A stretch of DNA of 64,000 nucleotides from Hymenolepis diminuta. Taxonomy: Eukaryota > Platyhelminthes > Cestoda > Cyclophyllidea > Hymenolepididae. The stretch is from NCBI GenBank assembly GCA_900708905.1, contig CAADRB010000026.1:62001-126000 (forward strand), given 5' to 3'. The position numbers and the translations under genes are program-made. Under the pieces are notes generated by a model. It was not told the DNA's origin and ran no database searches. It saw only the letters and a list, made by a program, of their open reading frames with translations. This document shows, in pieces, positions 26,871 to 38,072 of the stretch. Position 1 is the first letter of the stretch. Each line of letters begins with the position of its first letter.

Positions 26871-27277
26871 GGGTAGTCTCAATGATAACGACGGTCTCCG
26901 CAAAACCGGCATCTTGTTAATGACTGACTCTGATATTCGTCAGATAATTGTCGAATGGAGAATTGATCCCCTCGTTTGACAGATGATAGGTCATTTTCAG
27001 GTCCTTTCAGGCAGAACACTCGCGGTTAACGATCCTGCAGCAAATTCGGGTCCGCGAGGAGACTTCTTAACATCGGGTTCCTTGTCTATGAAGGATTGGA
27101 ATCTAAGTGAAATCTTTGCATAGCAAGGAGATCGGAGATCGAGAATGAAAATGAGGTTTTATTCGAGAGAACCAAATCGGAAAACCAGTGCAAATTCGGT
27201 TAACGATACTTACTTAATGGTGAGAGAAATGTTGTCACCAATGGCCGAATCTAACTCACTAATCATTTTTTCATAAG

Positions 27278-27653
27278 TTAGATCGGTAGGGTCGGTTGAA
27301 GGTAGGACGAACATTGGTCGTGGTCGTTTCTGTTAAATTCACAAAGCAGTATGTCAAACCGAGTGGCGTGGGGGAGATCTGCCATGCTGTTAATATAAAT
27401 GTCATGGTACTGAGTATACCATGTAGCAAAATTTTCACCTAAAAGAGGATTATGATGAAACATACTACATACTTCGCCGAGTCTTAGGGATCTTTGTAGA
27501 CGTTGAGGAATTTATCTGAGTGAAGGTATTTCTCACTATCGAAGAGATTCGGGCTTCCACATCCGCGTAATTTGATAATGGCATCGCCTCGTGAAAGTGA
27601 ACGTGTATTTTTGGAAATTTGAGCGCTAGGGTTTCGTCAACCCCATAGCACAT
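27278..27653 (-). pseudogene. Gag relic of the same retroelement
   Basis: Two neighbouring open frames (27278-27463 and 27465-27653) read as retrotransposon Gag: a GENFATWYTQYHDIY block resembles the capsid region of flatworm and insect Gypsy elements. They lie in different frames and are broken. Confidence 0.6.
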
Positions 27654-27660
27654 CTGGCAA

Positions 27661-30600
27661 ATAATTCATTAAACAAAGGAGTTAGCATGCTCGTCCACAA
27701 TGTTAGAAGGCACAGGTTAGATGCCCATCAGTGCACACCCAGTGAGTGGAATGCCTACCACACTGTTTAGGTCTGTCCAAGAAAGGGGGTACAGTATTAG
27801 GGTTTCCCACAAGGGTGGCTCTATGATGTTACCTTTGCACTTTTCATCAAATAGTCTGGGGAGTTTTATAAGTCATTTATATTTCTAAATACATCTTTAT
27901 TTCCCCAAATGGACTTGAAAGTAGGAAGGTTGCCTACTTTATATCCCATTTTATAGCAATAACTCATAACTTCTACGATAGAGAAAGGAATTTTAGGTGG
28001 CAATGTCTCTCGCAGTGACAAATGGAGGAAGCATGCTTGAATGACTTATTCTCAGCCATTTACCGGGAACATTTTATGGGAAAATTTTCCACTTTAATCG
28101 AAAATGAAAATCTAATGCTTTTGAGAGATTGCTGACTACTTTTTGGGGGAACTCACAATCACCTTTATGTAGTATTATGCACTAATTATAGGACGCGAGA
28201 TCTCATATATCGTGTATTCGCAACAGACTTCATTAAAATTCTTTTAATAAAATTCATGCTTCAGGCACATATTTTCATTAGATAACCGTTTTGAGATTAA
28301 ATTTCCGTCATTGCTACATTATTGGCTTTTCAGACAACCGAAACTATTTTAGTAATTTTTCTGTTTTTTTCCCAATCAGCTTACGCAATTGCATCCGTAA
28401 TATAATCTAAGTAGGCAACTGTCAATATCGCAGAGGGAAATTCAGTTGCATCAGTGGCATTGTTAACTAACAAGGCAGTACCTTGAATAATATAGGAAGT
28501 ATCTGTCACAAACCCTGCTCTGAAATTTAACAGATGCGAACTTTATATCGTGGATTTCGGTTTTAGGTTCTTCCCAATAAAAACCTAAGCTGTTATCTGA
28601 CTCCGGCTTGACGTCATTATTTATAAACTCGTGTGTACCAAAGTGCTAACTATATATTCTAATTATTTGTGGATAATAACTTGGGTTACGGCTTAGTCTT
28701 GAACTTGGGTAATTGATTAGATGGATCGCTTAATAAAAAAAGATTTATATTCACACAGCAAGTGATCCAAGCTGTTTTACAGTAGATCAAGATTTTTTAT
28801 AGGACTGGATGATATCGCCTGTCTAATCTTCATAGAAGGAGTAATCGGTACATGCAATTCAATTAATTTATATAGGTTCATTTGAAAACGAATTTGAAGG
28901 CAAGATTACACGCTGTGTTGTATGCAAACATTGTTACTTTAAAGTACTTGCAAATCCATCCTTCCACCACTCTTTACACGAAAAATCACCTTTGTAGTTT
29001 ATCTGTAGAAAAAATCGTCCCAATACACTTCATTTAAGATTAGCCATTTTAGCCGTAAGATGTGTGCTGACCGGTTTGCTTGGTGTCATCGTGGGCTACA
29101 CTTTAACGTCGCAGTAGTTTACCGTTTATTGACCAAACTGCATTTTTCTCATCTTAGGTATTAGAGACTGTTTTCTGAATTGATTTCACATATGAATAAT
29201 ATGAGAATGATAGTTGAGGATAGATATCAATTTAGAATGGATTGATAACGTATCAGTAACCTACGCGTCCGTCAAGTTGCCTTCGCGATTGATACCCACT
29301 GGTTCACGCATATTGATCGGAATGGCCGACTTTACTGATTGACACCAGAAGTAGATTGTTCCCTCAAGATAAGCATTAAAGCATTTCCTCTTCAAACAGT
29401 TTAAGAATTACTATTACTTGTAGTGGTACTATGACACTTATCTAGAATTAATTTCCTCAATAACTTGAAGTTAAGTTTTAAAATATAAAGCAAACCCAAA
29501 ATTATGCCTTCCAAAAAGCCATAGATTTATTAAAGCACTTTTGCTCAATTTCTTTGATAAATCGGGTCAATCCCATCAAGGACAATGACAGCGTGGAAAG
29601 AGCCTACCAAGCTATTTTTATAAATAGAAGAGATGGGCTATCTAAATCGCTTTAAGGTGTAATTAATATATTTTGAATTTTCTTGGATCAACAAATTTTT
29701 CTAGACCACCAAATCTCATTCATATTTCCATCCCGAAGCCAGACTGTACTAACTATACTCACGCTTTTCAAACTAGTGTCTATGCTGGTTAAGTATGAAT
29801 AGATGAACGAAAATTTCATTCCGGGTTTTATGCGAATTTAGTGAAATTGCTATTTTCTCTGCTGTAGATTTCAAATTCGCCATTCGAAATTAAATATAAA
29901 TAAGACATTTTTCAAACAGTAAAGCGAATTATTTAATTGCAGGCTGCTAATTTCGAACTATCGGGGAATGTTTCATTTGAGTTCAACACTCATTATTAAA
30001 AATGATACTTCAAATGTAAGCGGCTAAGCATGACTCAAAGAACGTAGCCAAAACTTAGTTGTCCTATATATATATATAATGATCGATCCTACTTCCCTGA
30101 TAGTTTGATACACTTTAACTCCATTTTTTTAGTAAAATATGACATCAAATTTGAAAAATCTGGACTATAAAACATGGTATGTAAATTTAAAATTGAATAC
30201 CTTGTGTTTCGACAAAACAGTGATGCTGTTCTAATTGAAAAACCTTCAAATATCTGTTTGCGTAAAAGTTAAGTCGGGTGACGACTAAAACGCTCGTGTG
30301 ATAAAATCGGTTGGGTCACCTAGGTAATTGGCGCATTTAAAGAGCAGAGTAAATTTAGTCATCAACAAGACGCTAAACCTTCAATGGAGTGCTTTCTGAA
30401 ATGCCCCTAAATAAGACTAATGGTCTTAGTTCTAATCACATCAACAACGATCTTTCAAATTCCCTTAACCACCCCAGCATTTGGCCAATTGGAGCGAGTA
30501 ATATAAATAGACCCAGGAAAACGTACCAACTATCCATTACAAGACTTTTCAACGTATATATTTCGTGGGAGTAACTCTTACGAAATAAATATCGGTTTAC

Positions 30601-31345
30601 ATGAATATCAGGTTTACATTTTCCTCGGTATTGCAGTAAAAATGTGTAAAACCCAGGCTAATCTCGAACTCATGCATTGGAAGCGAAAAAAAGGGAACTT
30701 CATATTGCAATTGGCCCGGTTTCATTTTTCGTTTAATGTTGAATTCTTTATCCAAACCATGTATTCAGCATAAAATCTTTTACTAATCACTAAGGTATCT
30801 GAATAACTCGAACGAACCGTAATTTATTATGACTCCACTTGTCAAATTAACGCTTTTGCAAAACTACCAGCCAACAAAAAAATTAAGTTGCTTCATTCAG
30901 TTATTAGCTTAAACACATTCGAGGAAAATACTTTTCCCAGTGAATTTATTACACTATATATCAAAACTCAAAGAGAATTAGTGCGATTTCGATGGGATGG
31001 ACTCCAAATTACGATTTTAGTAAGAGAATTTAAGGGGAGATTGAGCTGTCGAGGTAAATCTAAATTCCAATTTTGTGCGAATTTGATGGTTAAAAATTGT
31101 CACAATTTGTAGCCAAAACGTGTAAAAGACAAATGTAAAGATTAACCAGTTATTATTATCACATCCTATCACATTTAAAAAGCAGCAGACACGATTATGG
31201 GTATTAAATATCTGCGAACATATTTTCAAATCATCATAAATAATGGTAAATATAAAATCTCTCAAACAGAGGGTTTATTTCAAAAACTTGCACTTACTCA
31301 TGGGTATCAGATTAGGTACTGGGAACAGTTACAAACATATTGTTT
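27661..31345. other. Gene-poor region
   Basis: 27690-27790 is more mixed in base composition and may be another repeat. I searched it for a second LTR of the element to the left and found none. The remainder, including a (TA)n tract near 30067-30080, shows no exon. Confidence 0.5.
31274..31279 (-). promoter_or_regulatory. Probable polyadenylation signal, universal stress protein
   Basis: TTTATT on the + strand, AATAAA on the - strand, 67 bp after the stop codon of the gene at 31346-31831. Confidence 0.55.
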
Positions 31346-31831
31346 TTAAGGTTTTGGAACGACAGTAACGGTAATAGGTGATTCGTGGATAACATAATCA
31401 CTAACACTACCCAGCAGAGTACGACGAATAGCACCTAGACCACGGGTTCCCATGATGATCATGTGAGCGCCAATCTTCTCAGCCTGTTTAATGATAGCAT
31501 CTCCAATCTTCTCTGCAGGTTGGCTCAAGAATTTGGAATTAAGATGGACAGATCGGGCTTCAGCAATGTAGTCATCTTCCATGTGTTTGGCACTATCTAC
31601 CCGAGCTATGAGAATCTTACTCCATTCTTCGATAGGAATGGAACCTGGATTGATCAGAGAGATGGATGGAAGAGATGGAGACTCGAAAACATGGAAAAAG
31701 AAAACAAAATCGTCAGGACGTCTTGAATACTTGAGATACCACTGGAAAGCATATTTTGCATTCTCTGAGGCATCGACGGCAAATAAAATTTGTCTACCTT
31801 CGTGTGGTGCTGAACAACTGCTTGTATTCAT
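31346..31831 (-). CDS. Universal stress protein (UspA family), ATP-binding type
   Basis: A single uninterrupted exon of 161 codons covering a whole UspA domain. The first strand and loop read QILFAVDASENA, with Asp20 in the usual nucleotide-contact position. The C-terminal part has MIIMGTRGLGAIRRTLLGS, which fits the ATP-binding signature G-2x-G-9x-G-S exactly (Gly128, Gly131, Gly141, Ser142), followed by the final strand ITVTVVPK. The protein is expected to be a cytosolic dimer that binds ATP; members of this family are linked to stress tolerance and are multi-copy in flatworms. The gene has no intron although neighbouring genes have many. Its composition and codon use do not look foreign. 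The ATG chosen begins directly before a short polar tail typical of eukaryotic members. Confidence 0.93.
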   Translation of the reverse strand: MNTSSCSAPHEGRQILFAVDASENAKYAFQWYLKYSRRPDDFVFFFHVFESPSLPSISLINPGSIPIEEWSKILIARVDSAKHMEDDYIAEARSVHLNSKFLSQPAEKIGDAIIKQAEKIGAHMIIMGTRGLGAIRRTLLGSVSDYVIHESPITVTVVPKP

Positions 31832-34800
31832 AATGGCTTTCTAGATAAATGAATTTGTTTTGCCGCAACAACAGCAGCAAAGCATGGTGACCGAAAGGCT
31901 AGCACCTGATTGGTTGGGAAATATAAAATCTATTATATACCAGCAAGCTGTTGGTTGCGTGATGCACTGACGTTGATTGGATTGCTGAATGCGCGAATAA
32001 GATTAAAGAAAATGGGCGAATGCTTCCTGGATAACAGTATCAGTGCAGATAACTAGTGGAAGGTGACCAAATAGTAAATTCCCAATTGCCATCTCATAAG
32101 TAATTATAATAACTCTAATCAGCTATTACATTTCACAGGTCGCTCTATCCCTAACAAGACAGATTTTAATGTTTAATTTCATTTAGCTTTACCCGCCATA
32201 AGGGCTTAGCGGGAAATTAATTAAAATAAGGGAGCTAAGGAACTTACTAACAGTGCTCTCATAATTTTGAAAAAAATTTCACAGTTTCCCTTTTTAATCT
32301 CTTATTTGAACTTTTCTTTTCGAACTATCGCCAATTTCCTTTCAAATCCTGTGTTTTTTGAATATGGAAAGCTTTATACCACATAAAAATTATAAGTTAT
32401 TACAAATATGAAAGAAATATACTCTAATAAGTGTGCTAAATTTGTGCACTTAGAACTACACGTGGTTCTACCGTCAAGGATAATATGTGCATAAGACTTT
32501 GATTTGACAACTGTTAATTTTTATTGAATGGATAGTTCATGCAGCTCAACCTTAATGAAACAAGCGTATTTTATCATTGTATGGATCCTTAATCTTGCCT
32601 GACTCCTAGCTGCTAATCGTAAATGTTATTACAATTTAATATTCGGATTAGTTTAGTCCGGAACGGTTCTGTGATCGAGTTCCCTGAGGTTTGTACCGGC
32701 TTTTTCATTTCTAATATTAGATGTTGATCTAACCAACGATCGACTATGTTGGTGATTTTCCTATTATCTTAATTACGTCAAGAACACTTTTACAACCTTC
32801 TGCATGAAGACTAAGGGTTTAACTTATAAAATTTGTGAGTTTAAGTTTACTATTCTACGGTTTAAGGTTTTTTAAGGTCAAAATGTGTGCTTAAACATAC
32901 CCCAAATACTTCATTACTGTTCTTGATGAAAAAATTTTCGGAATTCTCTGTATTGATTAAAACGATGCTTTTGCGATTCGATATTCCCTCAAATAAATGG
33001 TCTTCTATTTTTCTAATTATCTATTCGGCGCGTAGCCTGCTAATCAATATTTTCAAAATGTATTAATTTGTATTACTTTCAACGGTGTAATGAATCGTAA
33101 TGTTAAATATTACCCAACAAATCATTATGAGGAAGCCGTAGCCATAAGAAGACCCACTTATTTTAATAAAATTAAATGTAGCTCCCGCTATACGATGTTG
33201 ATAAATTATAGATATTTTATTAAAAATGACAGATGATCTGTTAATGTAGGACTTCGTCAGAACATTTGTCGAGGATTAAATTCCACCTTTATGGAATAAT
33301 TTCAAACATTGTATTTATATCATGTAATTTAGATATAATTCAATTAACCATTTTGAAATCGAATGATTTGTTTATGTAACATGGGGCTACGTGTTAATCA
33401 TATTAGCGAAAAGAACAGTAGATTTCGGTGGAATATATTAACATGCCGTTTAATGAAATAAAATTGTATAAAATTGATTGCGTAAAGCAGCGGCTGTGTC
33501 TTCGACGATAAGAAAGAGAGAATTTTGATATAAACCCAAGCTCTAAATAACTCATTACTACTTAAGCCCCCAAATTGTCTTGTAAATGAATAGTTAAGGA
33601 TTGCAATACCAGTCAGCTCAGTATGGGATAGGCTCAAAGACTACCAAATAGTGCCGCTGAATAATATCAATTTCTTTGAAATATCCTACTCCGTTTCTCT
33701 CCTCTTTCACTTAAAGTTCATACTTTAGCAATATAAAGCCTAGAAGTAAATAGTAATTTACTTTATTGGAATAAGTCAGGCTACTTGTATACATGGAATA
33801 TAACAGAACGCCACTACAACTTATTTGCTAAAATTAGAAAATATATACAAATATGCTATCACCAAGTACTGTCTCTCAAGTATAGTCTTCTTGCAGTGAC
33901 TCCTCATGAAGCCTGATCGCAGAAGAATAGTTTTTAAGTCGGAAATATCTTAATAGCCCTCATTTCGTTAGTTAAAACCAGCTTATATTATAATTATACA
34001 GAATTAGATGGTTGAAACTGTTTTCCCCGTATTTTAACATTATTTCATTTAATCACATTTCATCCGAAGAAATAGGGATTAATTCATTAATTTTAATTAA
34101 CTGATCCTGTTTAATTTTGCTTTTATTATATCAGTAGGGATGCTGGAATGTAATTTTTATGATAATAGATTATCTAAATGAAAACTTATTTTTTAATGCT
34201 TATGTTAAATAGCTGCAATCCAAGCATATCCGCATCTGCAAAATAACTCGACATATTGAGTTATTTGGGTGAGCCAACCAAGTCATTTTAGCTCCCAGAT
34301 TTAACACTAAAGTACAATACAAACTTCAACGTGAATATATATGCAAGAAATAAATGAAGAAAACTGAAATAATCGCCAGAGCTGTTAGATTAGAGATGGC
34401 TCCTTGATTAGATTAAATTTCGAATTAGATTAGATTTGAAATAATCGTAAGTGTTGACCACTGGAGGATATGTTTATGCGTAGGTATTTATTAATATTGA
34501 ACAATGCCAAGACACGATGGCAATCCAACTTTAATCTTAAGATAGTATTGCTGGAAAAATGGAAAATTTTCATCCAGAGAAAATTAGATTGACAATTTTA
34601 TTGTTATTTATTTACCACTTTTACGCATGTGTAAAACATACTGTATTATGGGTCATTGTTTATGCATCAATTTTCAGTGAAGCCTTCATTTCGGTAATCC
34701 CGTCTTCTTATGAGCTATTTTTTTGCCCAGTAAAGTTTAAAAAATGGGAAGACGTCTTAATATCTTCCAAAGCATTTTGTCTATTAGACTCACAGAAAAT

Positions 34801-36737
34801 GAATCAGAAAAATAGGTTTTATTTAGAAAATGAAATATATGCGCCTCAAACCTACTGAATTGCCTAAATAAAATGGATTGCTTTTTCTTGGTATTCGTTA
34901 ATAAGCGATTGGTGTTACTATTAATGGCAGACGTAAGGTTAGTCTGTCATCAAAACTGTACCCCTCCTTCATTAATTCACCTATTTGTCAGGTTTTTTGG
35001 ATATCTTATTCGGATCGGGAGTTTAAAAACTTATACGATTTTCCATGAAGTCTGATTAGGACTTCAGTTTCTATTTCTTAAACTTTACATCTTTCGGTCA
35101 AGATTTTATTAATCAAAATGGAATAAGTGTTACAAAATTAATATTTTGGATCTGGTTCCCATGTTGTAATCCTATCCTATACTTCCTAAATGCTTAGCAG
35201 AAATGAGAGTGGGATCACCTATTCTTTAAGCTTGCACAAATTTAGAAGCCAAAATTATAAACTTGATCCGGCTCAGATAAATTTGAGCTGAATTGTGTAT
35301 CCAACAAGAAATTTTAAGCTAACATGACTTAACAGCGTTCGAGTAACGTTTAGTGCTATTACTCGATATAAATATATGTATATGTTTATATAAATCTTTA
35401 TATTTTATCTTAATCTCCATTTAGTGATTGTAAAATTTTATATTCACTTCGTATTTTTAGTATAAACATTAACATTTGATTATTATCGTTAATCAAATGA
35501 ACTGAAAAATAATATTTCCGATATCACTTATAGCAAAAATCATATCTTGAGTTTTATAAAAAACTGAAGAGTTGATTAAAACAATTACAGAACAATCCGA
35601 ATCCTTGAAGCTCGAAATAACGATCACTCTGCTTATTGGTTTATGTTATTAAAGCAACTATTTCCTTAAACTTTTTCCTTATTAAACTCATGGTAAGATA
35701 TTACAAATAACATCTTCGCATTAAAAGGCGCAATTTATTCAGTCGAATAAAATCTTACTATATTAAGACCGCCTGGGTGGTTGGAAGAAAAACACTGCGT
35801 CTTTATCTAATCTAGACTTGTTTCCTCTACCTGTGTCTCACTGATTTACTGTTATAATTGTACTAAGACCCACACTAATTGGAAGTGATCAGAAAATGGT
35901 CTCATTAAAATACGGAAACTTTAATCAATTTCGTTAATCTTTCAAAAATTGTACTAAACGGTGATAATCACACCATTCGGCAAACTTGTAGTTAAGCGAA
36001 CAAGGAAAAGGAATTCACATTTCTGTTTCAAAATTCATCTAAAAAACAACCATGGAATTCCTTTGTGATGCTCTCACACAGCAAACGAAGCTACACTGAG
36101 GTGATCTTTATGTAGCTCCTGAAGACTGACCAGTTTTTGCGTTTACTCGATATACATGAATGCTACTTGGACTATCTCTAATTTCAGTAATAAAAATGAT
36201 ATTTTATTGACTGTGTTAGTGGTCAACATGCACGTCTGACAAGTCAGGAGTCACGACATTAATGTCCATCGGTGTACATCTGGTGGTGTGGATGACCAAC
36301 CTCCCTGAATAATTCTGGTCAATAAGGGAGGAAGCGGATTGAGAGTTTTTCGACCTAAGTAAATTGTCGTGAATGCAACTTGCAATGAGCTCGATAAGTT
36401 TTATTCTGATAAAAAATCAGAAATCTTTAATTACATTTTCGTTTCTAAGCCAAAAAAGGCATTTTTGCGTATTAAAATAAGTGAAAGGTTGCAGAAGATG
36501 ATGATTTAATTATTATCAAAACAACCTCATTAGAATAGTTAAATAATGAGTCTCATGGGATACTATTTCAGTTAAAGTACAAAAAATTTCAATGAAATGA
36601 TCGTCTCAATTTCATCCTCAAAGAATCACGGGGGAGAATTAATAAAAGTTAACAAGGTGAACATGACGAGCGAAACCAAATACAAACGAGCAGATCAGAG
36701 TGCAACATCAGATCATTTCTTCCACTATCATTAAAAG
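31832..36737. other. Gene-poor region
   Basis: Long AT-rich stretch. Open frames of 60-99 codons (for example 34559-34858 + and 33398-33637 -) have skewed, hydrophobic, low-information translations and no motif. It holds a dispersed repeat copy at 36246-36350. Confidence 0.5.
36246..36350 (+). repeat. Dispersed repeat, copy 2
   Basis: Aligns with 20552-20670: CATCGGTGTACATCTGGTGG against CATCGGTAAACATCCAGTGG, then AATTCTGGTCA against CATTCTGGTCA. Confidence 0.55.
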
Positions 36738-37161
36738 ATGCTTTACCTAGTTTCTCCTGTTTGTTTCTGTCTCCTTATCTGTGCTAATGCCTACCCATGG
36801 ATGCCGCAGGACGAAGAGCTCCATCGTCACCATAAGCACTATCATTTCAGACATTCAGATTGGATGTTTCAAGAAGAAGCTTTCAACGAAGAATATGATA
36901 ATGGTGAGGAGGTGAAAGACTATGCTGAGGAAAAGAAGTCTTTCCATGACAAGGAAAATAAATTCGAGAGCTGTTATTATGAAGGTAAATAAGACGAACA
37001 GGGAGAGGAGGAAGGCGAAGTTCTCATGGATAATGGTGGTAGAAAAGCATTCACACTGAGACAGTGAACAGTATCACCACCGTCATGAGTTCATTGATTG
37101 TGGTAGCTGCCATCAAGGTGTCGACGAATGGTTGTTGCTGCTCAAATTTTCTCTATGCCCC
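36738..37161 (+). CDS. Possible small secreted His/Glu-rich protein
   Basis: The frame opens at 36738 with a convincing signal peptide (hydrophobic LVSPVCFCLLICANA, cleavage likely after ANA). A short polar region follows, rich in His (HRHHKHYHFRHSDW) and then in Glu/Asp/Lys. The simple frame stops at 36992 (84 residues). A donor (GAAG|GTAAAT) at 36985 could splice with an acceptor ending at 37058 (intron about 74 bp) into a frame starting DSEQYHHRHEFIDCGSCHQG, of matching His-rich character, that stops near 37161. I cannot tell this spliced model from a decayed longer gene. The family is not recognised. The signal peptide suggests an excretory/secretory product, possibly metal-binding, but that is inference from composition only. 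Confidence 0.45.
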
Positions 37162-37199
37162 AGAATATGTTAACCTCTTCCTCCATGAGAAGTCAGGTT

Positions 37200-38072
37200 T
37201 GGAGGAGTAAATCATCAATTCTCACGAAAATCCATACGAGCTTCCTGCTTCCATACGGAAACTGGAACTCTAGAGTACGTTATCAAGAATATGCCTAGTA
37301 TAAATGAAAAGCCCTCAAAGATAGTCTGAGTGTTTGCTAGGCATCCTTGACAATAGAAGCGAAATTCCAGTCTGTTTGACTTATTTGGAAACTTCTGTTC
37401 TTGGCGCTACGGTTACCAAATTGCCTCTTCTTGGCGGGTTTGTTCCAAAGCCTGAGAATTAAATTCCACATTTAGTAATTTAAAATCGATCTCTGGGATA
37501 AATAAAATTTGGAACAATAATAGCGCTTTTTCCCTTTAAGTATGTGTTTACGGAGGAGTTGAAGGAAAATAGAAAATGCCACTAGTCTTCTATGTAAGCG
37601 AACTAACAGGGAATTAGACACCAACAAAGATTGAATGGGAAAGGTGCGGAAAGTTAAAAAGGTAGACAAATAAAACCGAAGGAGTGCACAGACGACTCAT
37701 AATCGAGCTGGATTTTATCAATTCGAGACTTTATGATCAGACGTGATGAGTGCAATTTGATAATCGATAGTCGAGTACACTTCGAGTGCATGGAAGGAAC
37801 TGGTCATCTTATTACGTCCCACTGTTCTATGTAAAGAGGAGTTAGGAAAATTTTCTTCAATGATAGGAAATGTATTTTGAATATGAGAAAATGCCACATT
37901 TACAAAATTTTAAGAATTTAAAGCTAAGTAATAGATTGATTAACTTTATTAACGGAAAAAAGAAAAAGTGAGAAAAACGTAAGAAGGTGTATTCTGCGAT
38001 AATAATTTACAAAGTAATAATAATAGCCCAGAGGTAGTAAATCTAACCAAAAACCGGCCGAATATTTTCATC
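37200..38072. other. Intergenic, includes 3' UTR of SMYD4-like gene
   Basis: An AATAAA on the - strand (37945-37950) would suit the SMYD4-like gene. Nothing else is recognised. Confidence 0.45.

Larger units (their letters stand above)
25319..27660 (-). mobile_element. Internally deleted, decayed Gypsy-type LTR retrotransposon
   Basis: Relics of an LTR retroelement lie in order on the - strand. Gag-like sequence is at 27278-27650 (containing GENFATWYTQYHDIY). A CCHC zinc knuckle, CQNCNENGHKEGFC, is at about 26814-26859. The aspartic protease motif LVDTG is at 26653-26670, followed by YVTDRNINIVGPDWIDDLNL, typical of the protease-RT junction. An integrase zinc-finger segment (LVRECNRC) is near 26430-26455, and the integrase C-terminal segment with GSDIYDV is at 25880-25990. 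Protease and integrase are only about 200 bp apart, so the reverse transcriptase and RNase H are deleted. Frames shift and stops interrupt gag and pol. The 5' LTR is not seen, so the copy is also truncated. Confidence 0.8.
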
